Part shown: piece after piece, positions 9,382 through 17,930 of the stretch
Numbering within the stretch: position 1 is the stretch's first letter
Layout: each line of letters begins with the position of its first letter
Source of the DNA: Pseudobutyrivibrio sp.
Lineage (GTDB): Bacteria; Bacillota; Clostridia; Lachnospirales; Lachnospiraceae
Direction: 5' to 3'
DNA: 64,000 nt
Assembly (NCBI GenBank): GCA_024684955.1
Contig: JAIKWH010000073.1
Span: forward strand, 18,199-82,198
Translations under genes and position numbers: made by a program
The notes under the pieces: model-generated
Databases searched by the model: none
Told to the model about the DNA's origin: nothing
The model's input: only the letters and a program-made list of their open reading frames with translations

Positions 9382-11274
9382 TTAGTACTCTCTGCTTTTA
9401 ATCAAACTTTCTGCCACGCTTTGGTCGTATACCTTTTCCTCTGTAATAATCTTGTATGGCATCTTCTTTCCTGCCACCAGATCTCTTACCGCCTTCATCA
9501 ACTGGTCCCCAATAATAGGGTTACACTCTACGCTACAACTTAATTCTCCAGCCACCATAGACTCAAAGGCTGCCTTTGTGGCATCTACAGAAATAACCGT
9601 CACCTTTTGGTCTGGCATAATGCCCCTGGCCTTTAGTTCCTCAATGGCACCTAGGGCCATATCGTCGTTGTGAGCATAGATTATGTCAATGTCCCACTCA
9701 TTTTCATCTAGGTATTGGCTAACAACCTCTCTACCTCCCTCAAAGGTAAAGTCTCCATAGTCCGAATACTCGATTTCATATCCCGGTGTCTGGTTTAATA
9801 TATTCCTAAATCCTTGGCCACGCTCCAGGGTTGGCTTGGCTCCTGCATTACCCTTTAATTCCATTATCTTTAAAGCCTTGCCTTTCGCTGGCACATTGTC
9901 CCTGAGCCACTGCATGGCCCTGCGGCCTTCCTCCATAAAATCCGCTCCTATGTAGGTAGTCCTCAGGCTTTCGTCCTCCCCTTCAATTGTCACATCTCTA
10001 TCTGACATGATTACAGGAATCCCTGCATCCTTGGCCTGGGTGAGAATTCCTTCCCATCCATCCCCAACCACTGGAGACACTATGATTACATCCACACCTT
10101 CGTCAATAAATCCCCTGATGGCCTCAAACTGTTTTGCCTGAGACTGGTCCGCATATTCCATATGCAAGTTTATATTAAAGGCCCTGGCCGACTCGCTGAC
10201 AGATTTTATGTTTGCCAGTCGCCAGTTACTTTCCTTACCTGGCTGGCTAAAGCCCACATCGATAGTTTGCCCATGGTCCTCGTAGTTGGCGTCCATCTGG
10301 CCTAGGGCTTCATTTATATTTCCAACTGTTATGAGTGTGCTCCTGAGGATTACCTGCTTTGGCACACCGCTTTCATTCTTGAGAATGCTCTTTGCGTAAT
10401 CAAAGGCTTCATTGCCACCGATTGGGCAGGATACTGTGGCCAATAGTCGCCCCTCTTTTACCAAGTCCATTCCTTCATCCTCGCCCTTGAATCCGTCACA
10501 GTCCACCACCTGCACTGTGCCCTCTAATCCAGAATCCCTTAGGGCATCACAGACGCCTAGTGCCACATTGTCGCTGTAGGCAAATATGATATCTGCCCGC
10601 TCCACCTTTTCCTTGGAGGCACATATCAAATCGTAGGCTGCATCCTTTGACTCAGATTCCATGTAAAGACTCTCCACGTTTATCTGAGAGTTTTCTTCCA
10701 TAGTCCCCAAAAATCCAGCCATTCTCTCTGTCCCCTGTATGGACATGGACTTGCTGGACAGGGCAACCACCCTGCCTCCATTATCCCCCAGTCTATTTGC
10801 CACATAATCACCAGCCTGTCTTCCAACCACCTGGTTGTCAGGGCCAATGTATAGGGTGTAGTCAAATCCCTCTACCGCCCTGTCCATAACGATTACCGGC
10901 ACATCCTTGTTATATATCTCCTTGATTTTTGAGGCCATCTTTTTCTCGTCAACTGGAGAAATGATTATTAGGTCTGACCCATAATTAATTAAATTATCAA
11001 TATCCTGTACCTGCTTTGACACGCTGCCTGTGGCATCGGCAGTGATGATTTGAATGTCCTCCTCGGAATCTGCCGCTTCCTTTAATTCGTCTATGAGGGC
11101 AATTCTCCACTCCTCACGCATGTTTGCCTGGGACACTCCAATAATATACTTGCTGCCTGTCTTGGTTTCATCTGCAGTACCCGCAGGTGCGCAGGCATTC
11201 AAAAGGCAGGCCAGTAGGCCTGCTGCTAAAACTATACTAATTAAACTTTTCCTAAATCCTCCCATAGTTACCAT
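9382..11274 (-). CDS. Lipoprotein with two tandem sugar-binding (Peripla_BP_4) domains
   Basis: A 630-residue exported protein with a lipobox ending in LLNAC (C28). Two complete type-I periplasmic-binding domains follow. Domain 1, about 43-340, is RbsB-like (IIGVSQANMREEWR, VPVIVMDRAV). Domain 2, about 343-630, closely resembles the YtfQ protein encoded at 16739-17782: VGFSQPGKESNWR, VVGDGWEGILTQAKDAGIP, YAHNDDMALGAIEELK, VECNPIIGDQL. Normal members have one such domain in about 300-350 residues. The ATG overlaps the stop of the kinase gene (TAATG), with AGGAGG four bases before it. Co-transcription with a YesM-type kinase suggests a sensing partner rather than, or besides, a transporter subunit; that is inference. 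Confidence 0.92.
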   Translation of the reverse strand: MVTMGGFRKSLISIVLAAGLLACLLNACAPAGTADETKTGSKYIIGVSQANMREEWRIALIDELKEAADSEEDIQIITADATGSVSKQVQDIDNLINYGSDLIIISPVDEKKMASKIKEIYNKDVPVIVMDRAVEGFDYTLYIGPDNQVVGRQAGDYVANRLGDNGGRVVALSSKSMSIQGTERMAGFLGTMEENSQINVESLYMESESKDAAYDLICASKEKVERADIIFAYSDNVALGVCDALRDSGLEGTVQVVDCDGFKGEDEGMDLVKEGRLLATVSCPIGGNEAFDYAKSILKNESGVPKQVILRSTLITVGNINEALGQMDANYEDHGQTIDVGFSQPGKESNWRLANIKSVSESARAFNINLHMEYADQSQAKQFEAIRGFIDEGVDVIIVSPVVGDGWEGILTQAKDAGIPVIMSDRDVTIEGEDESLRTTYIGADFMEEGRRAMQWLRDNVPAKGKALKIMELKGNAGAKPTLERGQGFRNILNQTPGYEIEYSDYGDFTFEGGREVVSQYLDENEWDIDIIYAHNDDMALGAIEELKARGIMPDQKVTVISVDATKAAFESMVAGELSCSVECNPIIGDQLMKAVRDLVAGKKMPYKIITEEKVYDQSVAESLIKSREY

Positions 11275-13025
11275 TATGCCTCCTGAACGAAAGGAATGAT
11301 TATAGCAAATCTAGTTCCTTCGCCCTCTGTTGAATCTACCAAAATCGAGAAATTATCCCTGTACCTAAGCTGCAAACGCTCCCTGACATAGTACAGTCCA
11401 AAGGAAGAGTTGGCCGCCACGTGACCTCCCTTGGTCTGTAGGGATTTTCTAACTGCATTGAGGGTGTTTTTATCCATACCCTTGCCGTCATCTTCCACTG
11501 TCATAACAATGGTGTCATCCACATGCTTTACAGAAATATTTATATGTCCCACATCTCTCTTTTGCTTTATTCCATGATATATGGCATTTTCAATGATTGG
11601 CTGCAAAATAAGTTTTGGAACCACTGCCTCCATGCAGTCCTCATCTGCTTCCACATTAAAATCTAACTTGTCTTCATACCTGGTCTTTTGTACATACAGG
11701 TAGGAAGATATATATTTTATTTCCTGGCTAATATCTATATAATCATTGCCTCGGCTCAGGCTAATTCTAAATACATTGGTCAGGGCATCCACTAGTTTTA
11801 CTATGTCCATGGCCTTATGCTCTCTGGCCATCCAGTTGATTGTGTCCAGGGTGTTGTACAAGAAATGAGGCTTGAATTGCTCCTGGACAATCTTTAACTG
11901 AGCCTGGTGTTTTTGGTCCTCTTCCTCTCTCACCCTGGCAAGCAAGGCCTGGATTCTCTCCAGCATATGATTAAAATTTTTACCCAGTTGGGAGATTTCA
12001 TCTCCTTCATCCCCCTCATACCTAATGGTCAAATCCCCTTCCTCGGCCTTTTGCATCAAGTCCCTGAGATTAGAAATTGGCCTTGTAATATTCGAGGACA
12101 GGCGGAGAGACAAATATACCACCAGCACCATGGTGGTTATCAACATGATTGCATAAATAGTAATCATGTTATACACATCTGCCATCAGATATCCATAGGA
12201 TGTGACACTGACTGTCTTCCAGCCTGTAATAGGCGAGGTCTTGTATCTCACATGATAGCTGCCATCCTTTATATTTACCCTCAGGGCCCTATCCGTCTCT
12301 TTAAACCAAGAGGTATTTATCCTGTAAACCACCTCATTGATAGGGGTGTAAACCATAGAATCATTCTCGTCTAAAACATAGACAAAACCTTCCGTTCCAC
12401 TGACGGCGTCCTGAATTGCAGAGGCTATGATGGACCGCCTTACATCTAAAAGTAATACTCCTATTGTCTTTCCGCTATCCTCATCAATAACCGCCTTAAC
12501 TATAGAAAATACATCGTCCACACTATAACTGACATCAGTCATAATATTTCTGCCGGTGACAGAACTAATCATGTGGACATGATTCGGATCTGCTATGGCT
12601 GTTTGATACCATTTCTCTCTGGAGAATGAATCCCTAGAGATTCTGGTCATTCCTGTGCTTATATAGTTGTCATCTGTATAGGCCACAAGAATACCCGCAA
12701 TCTCATCATAATTAATCATGGTATCCGTCATATAGTCTGTTATATGTTTTTTCCCCTCTTCGTCAGGGTAGCCGCTTTCTGCAGTGACCGAGGCCATTGT
12801 GGAAGTCAACTTGCCCAAGTCCTCCACATAAATATCTAGGGTCTGGCTAATCTGGTTTACTCGCTGTGAGGTACGCTGGTCAATATTTTTGCTGGCTTCT
12901 CTCACTGAGAATACAATACCAACCATGCCCACAAGCAAAAAAGGAATAAGCGCGATGAGTGCCTGCGACATGATCAGTCTTGTACGAATCCTGGTCTTTT
13001 TAAAACTTGTCAGCAGTTTTCTCAT
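11274..13025 (-). CDS. YesM-type sensor histidine kinase
   Basis: A 583-residue membrane kinase. One helix at about 18-42, an extracellular Cache-like sensor region to about 285, a second helix at 287-307, HAMP at about 310-360, then the His_kinase domain with PHFLYNTLDTINW (phospho-acceptor H387) and an HATPase with the N-box LQPIIENAIYHG (474-485) and the G-box EDDGKGM (511-517). The usual NPHFLYN reads KPHFLYN here. Its likely partner is the AraC-type regulator at 17931-19160, the only YesN-type regulator in the window. It follows the permease genes and overlaps the tandem binding protein by one base, so sensing and uptake genes form one unit. Confidence 0.95.
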   Translation of the reverse strand: MRKLLTSFKKTRIRTRLIMSQALIALIPFLLVGMVGIVFSVREASKNIDQRTSQRVNQISQTLDIYVEDLGKLTSTMASVTAESGYPDEEGKKHITDYMTDTMINYDEIAGILVAYTDDNYISTGMTRISRDSFSREKWYQTAIADPNHVHMISSVTGRNIMTDVSYSVDDVFSIVKAVIDEDSGKTIGVLLLDVRRSIIASAIQDAVSGTEGFVYVLDENDSMVYTPINEVVYRINTSWFKETDRALRVNIKDGSYHVRYKTSPITGWKTVSVTSYGYLMADVYNMITIYAIMLITTMVLVVYLSLRLSSNITRPISNLRDLMQKAEEGDLTIRYEGDEGDEISQLGKNFNHMLERIQALLARVREEEDQKHQAQLKIVQEQFKPHFLYNTLDTINWMAREHKAMDIVKLVDALTNVFRISLSRGNDYIDISQEIKYISSYLYVQKTRYEDKLDFNVEADEDCMEAVVPKLILQPIIENAIYHGIKQKRDVGHINISVKHVDDTIVMTVEDDGKGMDKNTLNAVRKSLQTKGGHVAANSSFGLYYVRERLQLRYRDNFSILVDSTEGEGTRFAIIIPFVQEA

Positions 13026-13061
13026 AACGCCTATTCCTATTAGTTTATTCCTTCAGTAACA

Positions 13062-14081
13062 TTACTCCGCTGTGGCCTTGCCCTTCATAGCATCTGCTCT
13101 TACCGCTATTACCCTTTGGATAACAATAAAGAGACACAGGAGGCCTGCAATAGTAACCTTTGTCCACCAAGTGTTAAGATTCTCGTAGGTAACAATAGTT
13201 TGGATAATACCCTGAATCATGGCACCAACCATAGTTCCAAATACTGATCCAACACCACCAGTCAAAAGTGTACCACCTATTACGGCTGAAGATATTGCAT
13301 CAAGCTCCATACCCATATTCTGAAGACCGTATCCGGCTAGGGTGTAGAATGAGAATACAATACCTGCAAGTGCTGCGCAAAAACTACTTATAATATACAC
13401 TCCAATCTTTGTTCTCGCAACATTCAGACCCATAAGGGCGGCGGACTGTTCGTTACCTCCGACAGCATAAATAGCGCGACCGAAGGCCAACTTCTTGAGA
13501 ACGAAGATGGATACGAGCAGTACCACCATGACAATTAGTACATAGTAATAAATCTTTCCATTTAAAGGCTTAGCCTCGCCAAAGGAGATTGGGATTCTGC
13601 CTAGTGCCATGCCTTTGAAGAAGCTGTCGTTAATTGGAATGGAGGCTTCACTGATTACGACACATAATCCTCTCATCAAAAACTGGCCGGCCAGGGTTAC
13701 TATAAAAGGCTGAAGCTTAAAATAGTGAATAAGACTTCCCTGTACTGCGCCTACTGTTATGCCGATTAGGAGGGCTAGGCATATAACCACAAATGCTGGC
13801 ATTCCTTTTTCCAGGCAGTGTGCCATAAATACGCCTGTGAATGCTACTGTAGATGAAATCGAAATATCAATTCCTCCAGTAATTAGCACAAAGGTTTCGC
13901 CTATACCGGCAATCATTAAATAGGCATTGTCGTTAAATAGGTTTAAAAATGTTGAAATGGAAAAGAAGTGGTCATACCTAATTGAACCAAATATAAACAT
14001 TGCAACAAATAAAACGATTGTAATTAGAAGGGACACATTGTTTATGTGGAATTTTTTCTTTTTATTCTCGCCTCTTGTCAT
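13062..14081 (-). CDS. yjfF: Sugar ABC transporter permease, YjfF-like
   Basis: A 339-residue integral membrane protein of the BPD_transp_2 (RbsC/MglC) family, with about nine or ten hydrophobic stretches. Family marks include ITGGIDISISSTVAFTGV and AVGGNEQSAALMGLNVARTK, the segment that meets the ATPase, and AVIGGTLLTGGVGSVFGT. Paired with the YtfT-like permease and YtfQ/YtfR homologues, it matches the E. coli galactofuranose importer set YtfQRT-YjfF. The ATG overlaps the preceding stop (TAATG). Galactofuranose as substrate is inferred from the binding protein and not shown. Confidence 0.92.
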   Translation of the reverse strand: MTRGENKKKKFHINNVSLLITIVLFVAMFIFGSIRYDHFFSISTFLNLFNDNAYLMIAGIGETFVLITGGIDISISSTVAFTGVFMAHCLEKGMPAFVVICLALLIGITVGAVQGSLIHYFKLQPFIVTLAGQFLMRGLCVVISEASIPINDSFFKGMALGRIPISFGEAKPLNGKIYYYVLIVMVVLLVSIFVLKKLAFGRAIYAVGGNEQSAALMGLNVARTKIGVYIISSFCAALAGIVFSFYTLAGYGLQNMGMELDAISSAVIGGTLLTGGVGSVFGTMVGAMIQGIIQTIVTYENLNTWWTKVTIAGLLCLFIVIQRVIAVRADAMKGKATAE

Positions 14082-15118
14082 TAGACTGCTGCCTCCCTTC
14101 TCTTTCTTGATGCAAATGCCTTGGCCAGAGCCTGCTTGAATCTATCAGACTGTGACAGACAAATTACAATGATAAGCAGGGCCTTTAAAACTCTGATATA
14201 TGCTGCTGGAACGCCAAGAGCATATACAGTAGTTGTAATACTCTGTACAATCAAAGCTCCCACAACGCTAGAAAGGATATTAAATCTACCGCCCATCAGG
14301 TTAGTTCCGCCGATGGCAACTGCCAGGATGGCGTCCATCTCAATGTTGAGACCTGCGTTGTTACAGTCTGCTCCCTTTATTCCCGCACTTTCTATGAGAC
14401 CTGCCACTGCTGCAAATGCTCCAGAGATTGTATAGATTGCAAGGAGGTATCCGCTTACCTTGATTCCTGCAAACTTTGATGCCTTAGGATTACAACCAAT
14501 TGACTCAAGGAAAAGTCCAAAGGCTGTTCTGTGTACAAATAAAAGCAGGGTTCCCACCAAAAAAATTACTATGTAAAGTGGGAATGGCAATCCTAATATA
14601 TATCCACCGTTGATAAAGTAATATGCATCTGAATTGATGGTTATAATCTTGCCATTGGTGATTAGTTGGGCAATTCCACGTCCCGCAACCAAAAGAATCA
14701 TGGTAGCAACAATTGGCTGTATCTGTATCTTTGACACCAAAAAACCATTCCAAAGGCCACAGATAATTCCTGCACAGATAGCCAGGACGATGGCTGCTGG
14801 TACTGATCCATTTAATGACGGAAGCAGATTTCCCTCAATGATGGAGCAGGCAATTGCTCCTGATATAGCCATTACAGATCCTACAGAGATATCTGTACCA
14901 CCTGTGGCCAGTACCATAGTCATACCTGCTGCCAGTATCATCAATTTTCCACCATTTCTGAAAATATCAATGATACGTCCATAAAAATGACCATCCACCA
15001 TGGTGATTTTTAGGAAATCACCTCCGGTCATTATGCTGTTAATCAAAATTATTAAAAGAAATATTACTATTGGCCAGAAGGCTTGGTTCTGAGACCATTT
15101 GCTTAATTTATTTTTCAT
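14081..15118 (-). CDS. ytfT: Sugar ABC transporter permease, YtfT-like
   Basis: A 345-residue inner-membrane permease of the same BPD_transp_2 family as its neighbour. It carries LATGGTDISVGSVMAISG, the ATPase-contact segment ESIGCNPKASKFAGIKVSGY, and AVAIGGTNLMGGRFN. The two permeases should form the heterodimeric membrane channel. The start ATG overlaps the stop of the ATPase gene as ATGA, a four-base overlap seen in tightly coupled operons. Its C-terminus is basic (ASRKRREAAV). Confidence 0.92.
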   Translation of the reverse strand: MKNKLSKWSQNQAFWPIVIFLLIILINSIMTGGDFLKITMVDGHFYGRIIDIFRNGGKLMILAAGMTMVLATGGTDISVGSVMAISGAIACSIIEGNLLPSLNGSVPAAIVLAICAGIICGLWNGFLVSKIQIQPIVATMILLVAGRGIAQLITNGKIITINSDAYYFINGGYILGLPFPLYIVIFLVGTLLLFVHRTAFGLFLESIGCNPKASKFAGIKVSGYLLAIYTISGAFAAVAGLIESAGIKGADCNNAGLNIEMDAILAVAIGGTNLMGGRFNILSSVVGALIVQSITTTVYALGVPAAYIRVLKALLIIVICLSQSDRFKQALAKAFASRKRREAAV

Positions 15119-16644
15119 GCATTATCACCCCCTGCCATTATCTCCATTACAGCACTTTGAGAAATCTCTTCGTCGCTTACCTCTCCTGCCTGCTGCATAT
15201 CCCTTAGCACTATAATCTTTTGGCAGCACCTGATTTCCTCATCTAACTCAGATGAGATGAAAAGGACAGCCATTCCCTCAGAGGCCAAATCAATAACAAT
15301 CTTTTGTATCTCTGCCTTGGTACCTACGTCGATACCACGTGTTGGCTCATCCAGCATCAAAAGTTCTGGATTGGTGGCCAGCCATCTAGCCAGGATTACC
15401 TTTTGCTGGTTACCGCCTGACAGATTCTTGATCAACTGGTCTGCATTTGGGGTTTTAATTTCCAGTTGCTCAATATACTTATCAGCCAGAATCTGTGCCT
15501 CTTTCTTGCTAATCTTTTTAAAGAGTCCCTTCTTTGTCTGCAGGGCCAGCACTATGTTGTCCCTGATAGATAGGTCTCCTATGATTCCGTCTGTCTTTCT
15601 ATCCTCAGGACAAAAGGCAATATCTTTTCTGATTGCGTCAATAGGATGTTTGAAATTTACCTTTTCCCCCTTTATCTTAAGTTCACCTTCTGAAACTGAA
15701 TCCAGGCCAAATATTACTCTTGCAGTTTCTGATCTACCTGAGCCAAGCAAGCCTGACAGTCCCAAAACTTCTCCCTTATGAATATCCATATCTATGTTGT
15801 TGATAGTGCCCTGATGAGAAACATTGTCTAGTTTTACGAAAGGCTCTCCCTTATCGCTTCCCTTTTTCTCAGCCTTAGAATCAAGGACTGACTTATTCAA
15901 GGCAGCATAATCTTTTCCGATCATCTTTGATACCAGTTCCATTCTAGGCAGGTCGCTGGTATTGTATGTTCCTACATATGCTCCGTTTCGCAGTACTGTT
16001 ATCCTATCCGTTACCTCATATACCTGATCAAGGAAGTGGGTTACGAAAATAATTCCCATTCCCTCAGCCTTTAGTTTTTTCATTACCTCAAACAGTTTGT
16101 TTACCTCTGCCTGTGACAGTGATGATGTTGGCTCATCCAGGATTAAAACCTTGGCCTTGATATCACTGGCTCTTGCTATGGCAATCATCTGCTGTATTGC
16201 TACTGAATAATTGTCCAGGTTTGCCTGCACATTGAGATTTAATCCAAACCCGCTGAGTAGTTTGGATGCATCTGCATTCATTTTCTTCCAATCCATTCCA
16301 CCAAATTTTGTCTTTGGTGCTCTTCCGATGTAGATATTCTCCGCTACTGACAGATTAGGGCATAGGTTTACCTCCTGATAAACAGTTGAGATACCCACCT
16401 TTTGAGCCTCATCTGTTGACCTAGGGTGAATAGTCTTGCCATCTAGGGTAATCTCTCCCTTATCTCTCTCCTCTACACCTGTTAATACTTTTATTAATGT
16501 GGATTTTCCCGCTCCATTTTCTCCCAGGAGGGCGTGTATTTCCCCTGCATTTAGTTCAAACTGAACATTATCAAGGGCCTTAACCGCTTTTCCGAAGGAC
16601 TTTGAGATGCCGGTCATAGTTAATAGCTTTTCCTGATTACTCAT
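15115..16644 (-). CDS. ytfR: Sugar ABC transporter ATP-binding protein, YtfR/RbsA-like (two NBDs)
   Basis: A 509-residue peripheral ATPase with two nucleotide-binding halves, as in RbsA and MglA. The first half has Walker A GENGAGKS near residue 41 and Walker B VLILDEPTSSL; its signature region, VAIQQMIAIARA, departs from LSGGQ as in many RbsA proteins. The second half has GLLGSGRSE in place of a standard Walker A (typical of this family), signature LSGGNQQKVILARW and LLMLDEPTRGIDVG. It energises import by the YtfT/YjfF permeases. A strong AGGAGG stands six bases before the ATG. It is separated from ytfQ by an internal terminator hairpin, which should lower its level relative to the binding protein. 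Confidence 0.94.
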   Translation of the reverse strand: MSNQEKLLTMTGISKSFGKAVKALDNVQFELNAGEIHALLGENGAGKSTLIKVLTGVEERDKGEITLDGKTIHPRSTDEAQKVGISTVYQEVNLCPNLSVAENIYIGRAPKTKFGGMDWKKMNADASKLLSGFGLNLNVQANLDNYSVAIQQMIAIARASDIKAKVLILDEPTSSLSQAEVNKLFEVMKKLKAEGMGIIFVTHFLDQVYEVTDRITVLRNGAYVGTYNTSDLPRMELVSKMIGKDYAALNKSVLDSKAEKKGSDKGEPFVKLDNVSHQGTINNIDMDIHKGEVLGLSGLLGSGRSETARVIFGLDSVSEGELKIKGEKVNFKHPIDAIRKDIAFCPEDRKTDGIIGDLSIRDNIVLALQTKKGLFKKISKKEAQILADKYIEQLEIKTPNADQLIKNLSGGNQQKVILARWLATNPELLMLDEPTRGIDVGTKAEIQKIVIDLASEGMAVLFISSELDEEIRCCQKIIVLRDMQQAGEVSDEEISQSAVMEIMAGGDNA

Positions 16645-16662
16645 CCACTTCCTCCTTTTTTT

Positions 16663-16696
16663 AAAAAATCCGCTCCTTATGAGCCGGAGCGGATTT
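16663..16696 (-). terminator. Partial terminator between ytfQ and ytfR
   Basis: On the minus strand AAATCCGCTCC pairs with GGAGCGGATTT over a nine-base loop, followed by a short T-run then A-rich sequence. Its place just after ytfQ and before ytfR fits a leaky terminator that makes binding protein in excess of the membrane complex. Confidence 0.85.
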
Positions 16697-16738
16697 CTTT
16701 ACTTTCTTTGTTTCCCAGCCTTTTTGACTAGGTCCTAA

Positions 16739-17782
16739 TTAATACTTACGAGAGTCAATAACGTCTGCTGCTACATCTGATGTGAATACGCCATCAACTG
16801 ACTTAACCCACTTATCAACTGTCTTGCCTTCTTTAAGCTGCTGTGCTGTCTCAAAGAAAAGAGGTCCAAGTAATGGATTACACTCTACTGTACAGTTTGC
16901 TTCGCCGTTTACCATTGCTTCGAAAATATCGTGAACACCATCAACAGAAACTGTCTTGATGTCTTCGCCTGGCTTAAGGCCTGCTTCTTTGATAGCTTCG
17001 ATTGCGCCAAGAGCCATATCATCATTGTGGCAATATACGCCAACGATATCTGGGTTAGACTTTAGGAATGACTCCATAACTTCCTTACCACCAGCTCTTG
17101 TAAAGTCACCTGTCTGAGATGCTACAATCTCGATGTCAGGATACTTCTCTGCCATCTGCTCATCAAAGCCTGTCTTTCTATCTGTTGCTGCTGATGCACC
17201 AACTGTTCCTTCGATTTCAACGATCTTGCCCTTACCACCGATGAGAGTTGCCATGTTGTCTGCTGCAACCTTTCCTTCTTCGATAAAGTCAGATCCGATG
17301 AATGTTGCGTATAAGCTTTCGTCTACGTCTGCTGTTCTATCCAAAAGAATAATTGGAATACCAGCATCCTGTGCCTCTGCAAATACCTGGTCCCAACCAG
17401 TTTCAACTACAGGTGCAAGACCGATAACGTCAACATCCTGCTCGATGAAAGACTTGATAGCCTTAATCTGGTTTTCCTGCTTCTGCTGTGCATCTGCAAA
17501 ATTGAGTTCAACTGTGTCTGAGTGCTCTGCTGCATATTCCTGAATAGATGCTGTCTCTGCATCTCTCCATCCAGACTCCTGACCAATCTGTGCGAAGCCA
17601 ACTACTAACTTCTCCCCTGAAGCTGCGCTGTCATCACTTGCTTCCTCGCTTGTGGTCTCCTCAGCCTCTGCTGCTGGTTCTGCAGTCTCTGCTGCGTCGT
17701 TTGTATCAGTGCTACCACAGCCTGCCATGAGAGACATAACCATTGTTGCGCTGACAAGCGCTGTTAAAAGTTTTCTTTTCAT
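16739..17782 (-). CDS. ytfQ: YtfQ-type sugar-binding lipoprotein
   Basis: A 347-residue exported lipoprotein: lipobox LMAGC with C22, an acidic Ala/Glu/Ser-rich tether to about residue 55, then one Peripla_BP_4 domain. It matches E. coli YtfQ (galactofuranose-binding) in several places: VGFAQIGQESGWRDAET, ADAQQKQENQIKAIKSF, QTGDFTRAGGKEVMESF and HNDDMALGAIEAIKEAGL. The frame opens ten codons earlier, but AAAGGAGGG lies directly before the ATG at 17782. It is the first gene of the transport operon and has a 148-base upstream region with a long inverted repeat. Codon use is cleaner than in its neighbours, consistent with high expression. Confidence 0.94.
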   Translation of the reverse strand: MKRKLLTALVSATMVMSLMAGCGSTDTNDAAETAEPAAEAEETTSEEASDDSAASGEKLVVGFAQIGQESGWRDAETASIQEYAAEHSDTVELNFADAQQKQENQIKAIKSFIEQDVDVIGLAPVVETGWDQVFAEAQDAGIPIILLDRTADVDESLYATFIGSDFIEEGKVAADNMATLIGGKGKIVEIEGTVGASAATDRKTGFDEQMAEKYPDIEIVASQTGDFTRAGGKEVMESFLKSNPDIVGVYCHNDDMALGAIEAIKEAGLKPGEDIKTVSVDGVHDIFEAMVNGEANCTVECNPLLGPLFFETAQQLKEGKTVDKWVKSVDGVFTSDVAADVIDSRKY

Positions 17783-17817
17783 ATTCCCTCCTTTTACATT
17801 GGGCCTTCCCAAAATTT

Positions 17818-17858
17818 GCTAAAAGAGCAGTAGGGCCTGGGCCCTAACTGCTGTTAGC
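17818..17858. repeat. Long inverted repeat in the ytfQ leader
   Basis: The arms GCTAA..AGCAGT.AGGGCC and GGCCCT.ACTGCT.TTAGC pair almost completely around a two-base centre, 36 bases before the ytfQ start. It is not followed by a T-run in the ytfQ direction. It may be a regulator site or a 5' stabilising hairpin. The rest of the gap (17859-17930) holds a small palindrome GGATATTATCC at 17915-17925 and no strong sigma-A promoter, as expected for an activator-dependent promoter. Confidence 0.7.
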
Positions 17859-17930
17859 ATTTACTTTTGTTTACATTTATGATTTTAGGATTGTCTACAA
17901 GAAATGTAATTAGAGGATATTATCCGGAAT

